This document shows, in pieces, positions 1 through 10,731 of a DNA stretch of 64,000 nucleotides. Source of the DNA: Conchocele bisecta (lineage: Eukaryota > Mollusca > Bivalvia > Lucinida > Thyasiridae); the NCBI GenBank assembly GCA_029237695.1, contig CM055273.1, positions 58,765,968 to 58,829,967 of the forward strand. The letters run 5' to 3'. The notes beneath the pieces are model-generated. The model did not search any database. It was not told the origin of the DNA and saw nothing but the letters and a program-made list of their open reading frames with translations. Position numbers and translations under genes: made by a program. Each line of letters starts with the position of its first letter. Position 1 is the stretch's first letter.

Positions 1-15
1 CTGAAACTTACACAC

Positions 16-25
16 GTCACGTGAC
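16..25. promoter_or_regulatory. Palindromic E-box upstream of plastin ATG
   Basis: The perfect 10-bp palindrome GTCACGTGAC, with a CACGTG core, lies 43 bp upstream of the plastin start codon. CACGTG is the classic site for bHLH-zip factors such as USF, MITF and Myc. Only 67 bp upstream of the ATG are in the window, so it could be proximal promoter or 5' UTR. A second copy of the same 10-mer is at 59756-59765 inside intron 6. Function is inferred. Confidence 0.35.
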
Positions 26-67
26 TGTCCCACCCTGTGTAGGAAACTTGAAAGTGTCGCAGCAAAG

Positions 68-136
68 ATGTCGTCGCGGATATCTGTGAAGATCGAGCAG
101 GACCAGTTGGATGAATTAAGGGAACAATTCGAGTCT
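68..136 (+). CDS. PLS: Plastin (fimbrin) coding exon 1
   Basis: First coding exon of a plastin/fimbrin, the calcium-regulated actin-filament bundling protein of microvilli, filopodia and cell cortex. It encodes 23 residues beginning MSSRISVKIEQ and ending in LDELREQFES, the entering helix of the first EF-hand; the loop is in exon 2. The ATG has A at -3, and the N-terminal extension before the DELxExF helix has the length usual in plastins. The donor is a strong TCT|GTAAGT at 137, leaving phase 0, which matches exon 2. Reading through the donor adds about 40 intron-coded residues and then a stop, so the true exon ends here. The family assignment rests on the whole joined 298-codon product rather than this short exon alone. 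Confidence 0.88.
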
Positions 137-1049
137 GTAAGTATCAGTGTAGTCACTTCCCTCGCTTTTCTCTTAAATTCAGATATTATGACTAATAATT
201 TAATAAGCAAATTCAAGTTTGCTGTACGACACCGGGTTGTTTTGCGTCCGCCATCTTGGATTTAGTGAACGATAAACTTCAGGTGTCATGGCTTGTATAA
301 AGTCCGTCTTTTAGATTTGCCAGTTGTTTGCACTTAATTATTGTACTGCCGAGATATTTTCGTCCCAATTTCAACTCTTGTCCCTCGCGATCCCCGCTTA
401 TTAATTGGTTTTTAATTGGCAATTAGTTCTGGCAGTAAAACCAGGAAATGGGATAGCAGGTAGATCAGGTTTACCTGTAATATGCAGGTGTGTTCTAGCC
501 TAATGGTGACAGCTGATGGTGTATTTTGAGGGACGGGACAAAAATGTCTCGCATTATAAATTAAAACGCAAATTCTTCCATTTTTTTTAGAATTGCTGAA
601 GTAGATCAGTACTTGGTTGTAAAGTTTGTGTGTAACGAAATGATCATGAAAATTTCTGTCTAAATGCAGTATCACCATCACCATGAGGTCGTTACCGGGA
701 CCTACAGGTCAGCGCCTCGCAGATCGACGGAATTCGCCAATCTGATTGGCTGATTCCTTCAATCCACGAGGCGCCAATTTTAAGACACCACTACGTAAAT
801 TACTTTACATATGCATTAATATGACAGAGTAGTATTTCCAACTTTGTGTTTGAAGCATTTATTTTCTACCTTGCAGAGAGTGAATTTTGCTAATACACAC
901 ACTGTTAGGTGAGTTTATGATAATATTTTGTGGAATTTTCTCGATAAAATGTAGCGAAGTTACGAACGTCAACACACTGTAGATTATTGCTATATATCGG
1001 TTCGAGAAATGCAAACGTTATTTCGCAAATTTTTACTGACTGGTGTAGC

Positions 1050-1069
1050 GATATATATATATATATATA
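1050..1069. repeat. AT dinucleotide microsatellite
   Basis: About ten consecutive AT units in otherwise AT-rich intron. Likely length-polymorphic; no function suggested. Confidence 0.8.
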
Positions 1070-1270
1070 GTGCAAATTTCTCATTCCATATGGGTCGTAT
1101 TCTGGTCAAAATTGCCATGTCTCGCAATGTCACTTTACAGGTGCAGGCCGACAAAAGGAAACTTGCATCATTTGCAACTAGCAGAGCCCCAGACCAAACT
1201 GTGCCGTCTGATCAGGGCATACACTGTTTGCCATTCAGGCACTGAAGTAGGCTAGCTGCCATCAGTATAG

Positions 1271-1422
1271 AGAATAGTAGGTTAGGGCCGTGAATGGGAA
1301 AAAATATTTGGCAAGGCTCAGGAAACGGGATGGGCGAGGCTCTGCCGAGCACATCCCGTTTCCGTGCCGCGCCAGATATTTTTTCCCATTCACGGCACTA
1401 ACCTACTATTCTATTTATCCCG
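1271..1422. repeat. Palindromic repeat with GC-rich core (152 bp)
   Basis: The left arm begins AGAATAGTAGGTTAG and the right arm ends CTAACCTACTATTCT, with a GC-rich centre around GGGCGAGGCTCTGCCGAG. The arms fold into a long hairpin. A second, one-armed copy of the same end is at 62411-62460. A smaller direct or inverted echo (GACGGGATAAATAG) follows at about 1423-1540. Probably a foldback MITE. Confidence 0.6.
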
Positions 1423-1811
1423 TCAACACCTACAAATGGCTGTAAAATGAAAAAAATTGTATTGACTGGATATCAAAAATGTTTCACGGCACCGTGTTTC
1501 ACGGCACATACGCACTGTGTTGACGGGATAAATAGACAATACCGAGCTAGTGTCTTTTGATATCAAGTTTATCAGGCAAGGCTAGGAAACGTGTAGGAAT
1601 TCCGAGGCTTGCCGATACATTTGTTGTAAGGTACATTTTCTCTGCTCGTGGCCCATGTTGTCAGACCATTATATTGTATCCGCTATATACATGTATGATC
1701 AGTCAGTCTACTAATCGCACTATCAACATTATTCACAATGAGATCACTTGTGGATCACTATAGATACTTAAACATGTCAAGGGTGTTCTGATGTTCATGT
1801 ACTTATAGGTT

Positions 1812-2153
1812 CAGAGCTCCAGATAAGTATTGTATGTAAAGAGTATTATACCCCCATATTTCAAATTCAATGCATATTTTGCTTTTACAAATGTATTATT
1901 GATTTTCTTCCTTATTAAATAGGGAACAAATCATGAGAAACAATAAAACAAATTTAAAAATTCACTTATTTGCAGCTCAACAAAGTAAATTTTCAACTTT
2001 ATTACAATATTTTCACTACTCGATTGGAAAATCAATGCGTATTTTCACATTGCTGTGAGTATTTTGTACTCAAATTTTTGATAGATAATTAATAGGTATT
2101 CTGCTAAAATAAGTGTGTAAGATACGCCAATACGCACCTTATCTGGAGCTCTG
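1812..2153. mobile_element. MITE family C, copy 1
   Basis: Starts GAGCTCCAGATAAG and ends CTTATCTGGAGCTC, so the ends are inverted repeats. The interior includes ACCCCCATATTTC and GCGTATTTTCAC. Other copies: 20041-20399, 30011-30562, part of 31782-31922, and 32233-32867. Confidence 0.7.
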
Positions 2154-2363
2154 TTGGTTGCCTGCTGAGTAACTGTAAATGTACCTTAGGAAATTTGTGG
2201 AGAATCTAGATGTTTTGATAATTCTGCACTGTTTGCACAGCTGTGTCCAGAGTCGAATGGTTTGTCACGGAAGTACATGTAAGCATGCCTGAACTGCATG
2301 CATGGGCCCTGATCAGATTGCGCATATGCGCAAGCTGATCTGGGCCTATGCTGATCGCATATA

Positions 2364-2567
2364 CAGAGCTCCAGTTAAGGTGCATAATTGGACCAAATAT
2401 TCCGGGTATTTTTCTTATTTCTTCACAAAAAAATGGCAAGTTGGGATTGCTTTAGAATCGTCTCATCGAGACGATTCTAAAGCACTCCCAACTTGCTAAT
2501 TTTGGCGAAGAAATAACGAAAGTCTCCCCAAAGTTGATCAAATTACCCACCTTAACTGGAGCTCTGA
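2364..2567. mobile_element. MITE family A, copy 1 (foldback)
   Basis: Near-perfect hairpin starting CAGAGCTCCAGTTAAGG and ending CCTTAACTGGAGCTCTG. The centre is a perfect dyad around TCTCATCGAGACGATTCTAA flanked by GGCAAGTTGGGA. Other copies: 5293-5484, 12428-12610, 17675-17866 and 29761-29951. It has no coding capacity, so it would be non-autonomous. Confidence 0.8.
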
Positions 2568-3172
2568 TATAATACTTTTTTCTCATTTGACTTATATTCG
2601 GAATAACGGCTCAAAATTCCTTTGCAACCAGTGCGGACCATACTCAGCATGTACATGGTTACGATCAGAGCCTACACTATTTGCTATTTAATCAGTGCCC
2701 CTCAGATATTTGAACAATTAAAGATGCATTGTTCAGTTTCGATGTACACATGCGTACAAATTAATTTATAAGTTGCACTTGTTTAAGTGGTCGCATTAAC
2801 TCAATTTGTCATGTCGCACCACTTCACCACGCATGCAAGAAAGTGCAGCCTGGTGTATGAATTGTATTATGAATGGAAAACTGCCTGTCCTATCCAGACA
2901 TAGCAGGGTCTACTTTCACTGATTGAACATTTCTTCCCGCTTCGATACATCAAGTACCAAGCTAAAGCTACATGATGAATCTTATATGATCAGTGTCTAC
3001 ACTGGTTGTAAATGGGAAGATGTACTTCTGTAGTGGACATTCACATATTGTGTCCTGTTTCCTGCTGTGGTATACAAGAAAATCATCTGTGATGCATAAT
3101 CTGTGTGAAACCAGATCAGTACATGTACAATGTATGTACATCCTAATTGTCAGAGTTCACTTTGAAGCTAAG

Positions 3173-3474
3173 TAGCCTATTTCATCAACATTGCAAAGTA
3201 TACTTTACTAGCAAAGTATACTTTGAGGGAGTAATCATTGATTTTTCAGAAATGCATTATTTCATGCAGAACTAACGATTGCATATATTTGATGATTAAA
3301 ACTATGCAGAATTATTATACTGAATTTATTACATTATCACAGCCAAAATTGGCTGTGATAATGTAATAAATTCAGTATAATAAAAATTAATAAATTTATT
3401 CTAAAATTGAAAATTTCTCCCTCAAAGTATACTTTGCTAGGAAAGTATACTTTGCAATGTTGATGAAATAGGCT
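3173..3474. mobile_element. MITE family E, copy 1 (foldback)
   Basis: About 300 bp hairpin with ends TAGCCTATTTCATCAACATT and its complement. Each arm carries doubled AAAGTATACTTT motifs, and the centre is a dyad around ATCACAGCCAAAATTGGCTG. Other copies: 12651-12952, 15862-16164, 30750-31080 and 54209-54513, with a half copy at 47040-47110. Confidence 0.8.
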
Positions 3475-3603
3475 ACAGATCTGGGTCAGCATTGTTTTTG
3501 AAGGGTCAAGTTCTATCAATTACTGATATAATAATTATTTTAAAAGGTCGTACACTACGGCAAAATTGTCGGAGCCTCGCATGGGACATTGATTTTTTTT
3601 ATT

Positions 3604-3900
3604 AATTCGTTCCCACAAATTAACAATTTGTTCCCACAAAATAACAATTCGTTCCCGCGAATTAACAATTCGTTCCCTCGAATTGACAATTCGTTCCCAC
3701 TAAATAACAATTTGTTCCCTCAATTTAACAAGTCAAAGTACATCAAAGGTGTTGCGCACGCAGCTGGGCACCAAAACAATTTGTGGGAACTAATTGTTAA
3801 TTCGTTGGAACAAATTGTTAAATTGAGGGAACAAATTGTGAAATTGATGGAAGGAATTGTTATTTCATGGGAACAAATTGTTATTTCGTGGGTACAAATT
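3604..3900. repeat. Palindromic 21-bp minisatellite (6 units facing 6 units)
   Basis: Positions 3604-3729 hold six exact-length 21-bp units of the type AATTCGTTCCCACAAATTAA plus C. A 45-bp spacer follows, and 3775-3900 holds six 21-bp units in reverse orientation. Because 21 is a multiple of 3, reading frames stay open on both strands across the array, giving ORFs of 164 codons (+) and 94 codons (-). The + frame reads as N-S-F-P-x-x-N heptads. I regard these ORFs as by-products of the repeat. Confidence 0.85.
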
Positions 3901-4037
3901 AATACAAAGAATTCTACGTCCCCTGCGGGCTCCGTAAAATTGAGACAAATCTGTTTGAACCATATTTGCCCCAGCTCAACACGCAGTCTGACCAGGGCAT
4001 ACACAATTCATCATATGATCAGTATTAATGACAATAA

Positions 4038-4593
4038 CTATAGTCTGTTTCACGAAAGCTGCCCAAATTTTACGGCTATATAAACAATGCAAAAACAATA
4101 TTTTTTTCGATAATATTAAATTGAAGCAAAATTTAAGAATGGGCCTTCTTTTTATATCGTGAAATTTGGTCAAGTATTGATTTTATAACGAAAAATTGAT
4201 TTCTCTATGGGAATTTAACATGGGGGGAAAAGAGGTAGAGGACTTGTGGGAGGAGTCAAAAAAACTAATTTTTTTGTAAATTGACTCCGAAACCTGGCTA
4301 GATAGCTTGGAAATGATCTAACTAAGAAAACAAAAGTTAAATTTTAAAAATCGGTCCAGTATTTCTGAAATTCTAAAAAAATTCCCCATGTTAAATCCCC
4401 ATAGACGTCTATGGGGATTTAACATGGGGAAATTTTGTTTTCGCAATAAAATCAATATTTTACCAAATTTCACGAAATAAAAAGAAGGCTCATTCTTAAT
4501 TTTTCCTTTAATTTAATATTATCAAAAGAAATCTTGTTTTTGAATTGTTTATATAGCCGTAAAATTTGGGCAGCTTTCGTGAAACAGACGGTA
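4038..4593. mobile_element. MITE family F, copy 1
   Basis: Starts TAGTCTGTTTCACGAAAGCT and ends AGCTTTCGTGAAACAGAC. Long inverted arms meet near 4400 at a dyad CCCCATAGACGTCTATGGGG. About 550 bp with no coding potential. Other copies: 6210-6853 and 53604-54134. Confidence 0.8.
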
Positions 4594-5292
4594 ACCATTT
4601 GCGCCAATGATTGGCATAAAATTGGCGACAATTGCGAATAGTGTAGTCTGATTACGTTCTTCTTTGTTATTTAATCATTAGTAACCTGACTGCAAGAGTA
4701 TTGTGATCAGATTTTATGCAATTGCTATATGGTCACTTTTGCCATGACATCAAATATGGGTTGCCAGCTGTGAAAAGATACCTTAAACTGTCGGACATTT
4801 CCACAATTTATAAATCATGACCAACATTCACATTCGCAACATTAGAATAAAATATAAAATTTTCTAAGGACAGTGAGATTACATCAGTGACTAAATGGTG
4901 AACAGAATAACCACTGATCAGACTGCGCAGATGCACAGGCTGATCTGGGGCTATGCTGGTCGCAAACGTCTTCAGGTACTTCGGCAGTCATCACATACTG
5001 AACTGTCATAGGAATGATAATAAATATTTGTATAATTACTGTTATCACAACCATACATGATTCATGTACAATAAATATGACTTTGATGTGATTGAAGTCC
5101 GCTTTCACTTCCTATGTTTGTGGACATGTGGCAATTGGTGTTATTTGAGGTATTCCCCCCTTTAGGCTAAATGTGGCAGTGACTGGAGAATGGGGCTAAT
5201 GGGATATGAGGCCAGCCTAGGGCACTCATTAATTAAATAAGGATATTTCACATTGCTGGATGAACATATATTTCATTTTCATTGCATATCCT

Positions 5293-5484
5293 CAGAGCTC
5301 CAGTTAAGGTGCTTAATTTGGAGGTAAATTTCTTATTTCTCCATCAAAAATGGCAAGTTGGGAGTGCTTTAGAATCGTCTCAATGAGACAATTCTAAAGG
5401 ACTCCCAACTTGCCATTTTTGATGAAGAAATAACAAAATTTCACCCCAAGTTGGTCAAATTACGCACCTTAGCTGGAGCTCTGA
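5293..5484. mobile_element. MITE family A, copy 2
   Basis: Complete foldback copy with ends CAGAGCTCCAGTTAAGG and AGCTGGAGCTCTG. The central dyad AATCGTCTCAATGAGAC is slightly diverged from copy 1. Confidence 0.8.
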
Positions 5485-6209
5485 TCCTTAACAGCCCACA
5501 TCTGCAGATTTATATGAAACTTATTAACCTCTTTGACTATTTTCATCGATGGTAGCCAGATTCTTATGAAATCAATAAACTTGTTTATTAAATACATGTA
5601 CCATATTGAAACCATCATTGTGTAAGACCATCTACCGGTATTCAAATTGATTGATAAATTGTCATGATGTGTTCTAAATATAATACAGTGAAACCTCTCT
5701 AAATTGATGAGAGATACGTTCCACTGGAATTGAGAATCATGAACGCTCCAAAATGTGTGTTTTGCAATCATGAACCAACATTATCATTTTTTATATTTAT
5801 TTTCTTTTTAGTCACACACATACATGTTACATAATACAAAATATTTACATTATTATTGGAGATTATAATAATTATTACACTCACCGATAAGCAAGAGGGA
5901 TTATAGTGTTAGTCCATGTACGGCCTTAAGTGACCTCAGCTGTTGATAGGCCGTTAAACCTCAACAAACAAACAAACTGTGCGTGCTTTAGTAAAACCTT
6001 TAATTGTTCAATAACTTATGAACCACTTCATTGATTGTGATAATATTTGGCCTGAATGTGTGTCTAGGGATGGTGCTTTGTTCGCATACAACACACATTC
6101 AACTATCCACGTTCACTGAGAACTTACTATGTTCAACTTGTTTGTAAGGCAAATGTGCTAAAGAAATTTGTTTTTTTTATTATTAAGGCTGCCAGCGAGG
6201 GGATTAGCT

Positions 6210-6853
6210 TACTGTCTGTTTCACGAAAGCTGCCCAAATTTTACGGCTATATAGACAATTCAGAAACAATATTTTTTTCGATAATATTAAATTAAAGGAA
6301 AAATTTAGAATGAGCCTTTTTATTTCGTGAAATTTGGTCAAATATTGATTTTATTACGAAAAATTGATTTCTCTATGGGAATTTAACATGGGTGAAAAAG
6401 AGGTAAGGGAGTGTGGGAGGAGTCAAAAAACGAAAAAAATTGGAAATTGACTCCGAAACCTCACTAGATAGCTTGGATATGATCTACATGTAACTAAGAA
6501 AACAAAAGTTAAATTTTAAAAATCGGTCCAGTATTTCTGAAATTCAAAAAAATTTCCCCATGTTAAATCCCCATAGACATCTTCACTCTGTGAATCCGGG
6601 TATGGAAGGTGTTCGAGCCAATTCCCACCCTTAAATATGAGCCGAATAAGAATTCACTCTGAAGATGTCTATGGGGATTTAACATGGGGAAATTGTTTTT
6701 TCGCAATAAAATCAATATTTGACCAAATTTCACGAAATAAAAAGATGGCTCATTCTTAAATTTTCCTTTAATTTAATATTATCGAAATAAACATTGTTTT
6801 TGCATTGTTTATATAGCTGTAAAATTTGGGCAGCTTTCGTGAAACAGACAGTA
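6210..6853. mobile_element. MITE family F, copy 2, with an insertion in its loop
   Basis: Same ends and arms as copy 1. The central dyad CCCCATAGAC/GTCTATGGGG is opened by about 95 bp (about 6570-6667) that begins CATCTTCACTCTG and ends CTCTGAAGATG. The insert shares the short inverted terminus CATCTTCA at its two ends and may itself be a small DNA element. Confidence 0.7.
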
Positions 6854-7189
6854 GTGATAACGATGCCATTGTCATTCTGTGTGTCTCGCTTAGAGAGGAT
6901 CTACTGTAATGCAATGAATGCATTGTGCTTCACTGGAGTGTTTTTGACAACTGCTTGGGAATTTGTGACATTGTGTGATAAATATTTTTATTTACTAATT
7001 ATAATCTGACAATCTGATTATCTGACCTAACATACAGGTAATCTATTGATAAACTGGTATGTGCAAATAGTGCAGCTTTTGTCTGTGTCGGATATGCAAC
7101 AAAGGGACCTTTATCAATATCACAATGACTGTGATTACTGGCTAACTGGCAGCTCCTGATATGTGATGTTTATACCCCCACAGATGAGA

Positions 7190-7601
7190 CACTCCATGTG
7201 ATTTTGTACCTTCGGTCATCTGCGTAATTTCATGAAATATGTTTACACAATTTGCATTTCTTTCCGTAAATGGCATGGAAAGTTGACATGCGGAACTATA
7301 CTCTGTAAATTTTGTCAACTTTTGACGCCATTTATGAAAAAATTGTAAACGTATTTAATGAAATTACGCAGATGTCCGAAGGTACAAAATCACATGTGTG
7401 TTTCAAATGAAGTTTAGGTGGGGGTGACGTATATAGGTGTCGGCTTGTCTTTCTGTAAATTTTGTCAACTTTTGACGCCATTTATGAAAAATATTGTAAA
7501 CGTATTTAATGAAATTACGCAGATGTCCGAAGGTACAAAATCACATGTGTGTCTCAAATGAAGCTTAGGTGGGGGTGACGTATATAGGTGTCGGTTTGTC
7601 T
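7190..7601. repeat. Inverted repeat with a 150-bp tandem duplication (family R)
   Basis: Two direct copies of a 150-bp unit start at 7302 and 7452 with CTGTAAATTTTGTCAAC and both end near GTGTCGGYTTGTCTTT. The segment at 7195-7290 is the reverse complement of the unit's first half (GTACCTTCGGTCATCTGCG against CGCAGATGTCCGAAGGTAC). Probably a foldback element whose right arm duplicated in tandem. Confidence 0.7.
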
Positions 7602-7639
7602 TTTGGAAAATTTGTTTCCGCTGTATATCTTCTACACGA

Positions 7640-8076
7640 TAAGCCCCATAGTGCTGCAGTAGCCATTGCTTGTCGTAAAAGGCGACTAAACTGGCTTAAC
7701 GATTGGGTTCATACTTTCCGGAACCCACTATACCGGATTTGGCCCTCATGTGCATTTTTGGCTTTCTTGTATGTGAGAGTTGAGTCGGGCTATGCCCCAT
7801 ATATAAAAGTAAGATTAGCGCTAATCCTATTACTTTTAGGGGATGGGATAAATGATGCTGGTGTGGCGAGGGCCTGGCACCAGATCAGGTTGTTCTAATT
7901 TCAGGACTGAATATATATTTTGATTGTAAATATTGAGTTCTGAAGTTGGGATTTACCCCCCTTGGACAGGTGGATACGGGACTCGACCCCGTTGACCCGT
8001 CTGCGTGTAGACTTCCTGAGGCTTGTACCTCTATGTCAGAAAAGCGGACGTTAAACCCTATTCACTCACTCACTCT
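7640..8076 (+). mobile_element. SINE-like repeat family K, copy 1
   Basis: Shares with 8651-9036 and 42980-43372 the block GGCCTGGCACCAG...TTCTAATTTCAGG, then a conserved 3' region ending in GACGTTAAACCC(T)ATTCACTCAC. The 5' part contains CTTGTCGTAAAAGGCGAC. The tailed 3' end and lack of terminal inverted repeats suggest a SINE or the 3' end of a LINE. No intact tRNA head was proven. Confidence 0.5.
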
Positions 8077-8289
8077 ACACGATAAATGGATTTTCGAATG
8101 ATTTGCCATGTTGAGACGATGCTGTGGTATACAAGAAAGTTGTCTGTGATGCATACCGGTAAAGGGTACGAAACCAGATCAGTACATGTATGTACGTCCC
8201 CATTGTCAGAGTTTACTTTGAAGCTCAGATCGGGGTCGGCATTGTTTTTAAAGGGCCACGTAGGTGGAAATTGGTAGTATTAGGGAATC

Positions 8290-8530
8290 AACCCTTTCAC
8301 CCCTAAGTGACTGGAATGGAGTTTGATACAATAATTTTGCAACCAATCCAATTGTCACAAAATGATTTTTAGACTATTCCATTCATGAAATGGGGGTGTT
8401 TTTGTTCTAAAAAATATGAAAATTACTTGTAAAAAGTGCAGATCCTAATGAGACGGCTCGTCACGAGCCGGCTCTTCTGGATCTACACTTTTTGCCAAAA
8501 CCACGATGCAGGCCTGTGGTATTGAAAAGG
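8290..8530. mobile_element. piggyBac-like MITE family G, copy 1
   Basis: Begins ACCCTTTCACCCCTAAGTGA and ends GTATTGAAAAGG followed by TTAA. The interior has GGCTCGTCACGAGCCGGCTC and GGATCTACACTTTTTGCC. The left TTAA is degraded to ATCA; copy 2 has both TTAA sites intact. Confidence 0.65.
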
Positions 8531-8650
8531 TTAATTAATACGGGAAGCAAATTCATAAAAAAAATATATTACATAAAATTGAATGAAACGGGTTTCGTAG
8601 CTATCTTATCTGTTGACATGCACACATTTTTGGACGCACAACATAATTTT

Positions 8651-9036
8651 GTGGGTGGCAGGTGGGAGCTTGCGATGGGTAATTTAACGATCGGGGTTCA
8701 TCCTTGCCGGAATTCCGACTGGAGACCTGGTTTGGCCTTCACATACGCCCCCCTGTGGCATTTTATATGTGACAGTTGAATCTGGTACCCCGTATGTGTG
8801 TATTACGATTATTCGTAATCCTATTTTAGGGGAAGGGGCCAATTGACTTTTGTGTGGCATGGACCTGGCACCAGGTTAGGTTATTCTAATTTCAGGCCTG
8901 AATATATTTTTTCTTCATGTAAATATTCCGTTGTGATTTTGGAATTTTCCCCCCAATGCAACAGGTTAAAATGGGAGCGAACCCGTTTTTCCGGCCTTAC
9001 AATACTGTTGATAGGCCGTTAAACACCAATAAACAA
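8651..9036 (+). mobile_element. SINE-like repeat family K, copy 2
   Basis: Starts GTGGGTGGCAGGTGGGAGC, passes through TTTAGGGGAAGGGGCCAA and CCTGGCACCAGGTTAGG, and ends GATAGGCCGTTAAACACCAA followed by an AAACAAACAA tail. The A-rich tail supports retroposition. Fragments of the same family lie at 5925-5976, 11204-11312, 15413-15600, 18243-18440, 31120-31255 and 47118-47265. Confidence 0.6.
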
Positions 9037-9296
9037 ACAACATTGTTTCAGTCGGTCGGCAGGGCGTGTTGTCTCAATGAACGTTATCTCAGTAGTATTG
9101 GGGTGCTCACCTGTTTTACAATAATCTTTACTCTTTTAAGAGATTTATAAGCCGTCAGCTTGGTAGGTCACAGGGGCAGCCTTTATCGTGTAGTACCTGC
9201 GAGATTTATGCCTTTATAAGGTGCATAGCAAACACTACATAGAGTGTTACTGTACATGTACACAGTTCGTGATAGCTGTGTTTTATGGACAGATCT

Positions 9297-9531
9297 GGGG
9301 TGCGTTTCACTGAACTTCGTACGACTAAAATGGTCGTACATGCAAATTCAGGATCGTCTGTAAATTTCAATTGATGGATTTACATTTATTGAGCATGTGC
9401 AGCCTATGCTCAATAAATGTAAATCCAATAATTGTTTACAAGAAAACATTGTTAATGTGAAATTTACAGACTATCATAAGTTTGCACTTACAAACATTTT
9501 AGTCATAAGAAGTTTAGTGAAACGGGCCCCA
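9297..9531. mobile_element. MITE family J, copy 1
   Basis: Ends are GTTTCACTGAACTTCGTACG and its complement CGTAAAGTTTAGTGAAAC-type sequence, flanked by GGGGYCC blocks. The centre has a dyad of TTTATTGAGCATG/CATGCTCAATAAA type. Uninterrupted, so it serves as the empty-site reference for the nested insertion at 62684. Other copies: 11313-11872 (broken), 25332-25820, 49215-49444 and 62637-63200. Confidence 0.75.
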
Positions 9532-9641
9532 GGAACTTGTGTACCGGTATTCATTATACCCTCTCAACAAGTTGTGGGTGGGGTAATACTGGAGTTGGAT
9601 TGTCCAAATCTACAACCCCTGCATATGGCTGTCACGGTTAA

Positions 9642-9872
9642 CCCTTTCACCCCTAAGTAACTGGAATGGATTTTTATCTTTTTATTTTCTGACCAAATCC
9701 AATCCTCATAAAATGATTTTCTGACTTCCATTTATGAAAAGTGGTGTTTTTTGTTCTCAAAAAATGTGAAAAGTACATGCAAAATGTGTAGATCCTGTTG
9801 AGACGGCCCGTCACAAGCCGGCTCATCTGGATCTACACTGTTTGTCAATACAGACCTGTGGTGTTGAAAGGG
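9642..9872. mobile_element. piggyBac-like MITE family G, copy 2, TTAA flanks
   Basis: Starts CCCTTTCACCCCTAAGTAAC and ends GTGGTGTTGAAAGGG. It is flanked by TTAA at 9638-9641 and 9873-9876, the target duplication characteristic of piggyBac-type transposition, and the CCCTT termini fit that superfamily. Non-coding, so it would depend on a transposase elsewhere. Confidence 0.8.
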
Positions 9873-10017
9873 TTAAGGACTTAGAAAATTTGGCGTTTGG
9901 ACCGATGCCCTCGCTTACTCACAAATCTGAATTTAAATACCGAATTTGCAATTTCCCCCACAAAGTTTTGGACTGGTTCTACCCAGCCACTTATCTATAT
10001 ATGGTACCGGTAGTTTT

Positions 10018-10163
10018 TGTTGCGCCTGCTTGCAGACATCGCGATATAGTTGGCACATTGGCGTACATACGTGTTTTCGGGTAGTTTTTGGTTAAATTTA
10101 TTTTTTTCGGTATACTATCACAGCCTCGCCAGGTTTGATATGCGGGCCGCGGCCATCTAGTTA
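10018..10163 (+). mobile_element. Pearl/Helitron-like repeat family M, core-less copy
   Basis: The 5' end is TTGCGCCTGCTTGCAGACA and the 3' end is GCGGGCCGCGGCCATCTAG. The same two ends bracket the tandem-core blocks at 39648-40647 and 51238-52454, but here the core is absent. Such 5'-microsatellite-core-3' layouts are described for pearl/HINE elements of bivalves. The assignment is by architecture only. Confidence 0.5.
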
Positions 10164-10181
10164 TATGTAATGTGATTTAAA

Positions 10182-10390
10182 TGTGCATTGTATATCTAAG
10201 CTGAAATCTGAGTAATACTAGTAGATTGCATACTGTATGCACAGGTGGAAGACTCGGACATGTGACACAAAAAATGCCCCGGATGATTACAAAAAAAATC
10301 CGAGTTAAACATGTCCGAGTCTTCCACCTGTGCATACAGTATGCAATCTACTAGTATTACTCAGATTTCAGCTTAGATATACAATGCACA
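10182..10390. repeat. Perfect 82-bp inverted repeat, 45-bp loop
   Basis: Arms 10182-10263 and 10309-10390 are exact reverse complements as read (starting TGTGCATTGTATATC and ending GATATACAATGCACA). The inner part ACAGGTGGAAGACTCGGACA resembles the ends of the element at 59530-59716. The outer 50 or so bases are palindromic only here. Perfect arms among highly diverged repeats imply a recent event or ongoing arm correction. Confidence 0.9.
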
Positions 10391-10560
10391 ATGCTAGGGG
10401 GGCATGCCCCCCCCGGAAATGTTTGAAATCCAAGTGGTGTGAAACGCCATTTCCTGCATTCTCAGCAAAGTTCTCGGCAAAGTTCCCAGTACTCATGATT
10501 ACACAAATATATTAGAATAAAAAATCCAAAATTCTTCCGCCACCCCTGTATGTTGGTTGT

Positions 10561-10705
10561 TAACCCGTTTAACACTACATACCTCTTTAGCGGTGTTTGC
10601 AAACAGCGTAGGTCCAGAAGAGCCGTGTCTCAGGATCTGCATTTTTGCAAGTAATTTTCGCATATTTTACAATAAAAAACAAACCCTTCTTATAAATGCA
10701 CTCTA
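10561..10705 (-). mobile_element. MITE family G, truncated copy
   Basis: Reverse-oriented partial copy: ACACTACATACCTCTTTAGC, AGGATCTGCATTTTTGCAAG, then the interior arm, breaking off near 10705 without the far end. Confidence 0.55.
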
Positions 10706-10731
10706 GGTTGGCGCCGTAGTTATCAAGTACC

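Noticed and set aside
3589..4083. 164-codon + ORF and overlapping 94-codon - ORF with N-S-F-P heptads
   Set aside because: Both are produced by the 21-bp repeat arms (21 is a multiple of 3) and have no start context, splice support or family likeness.
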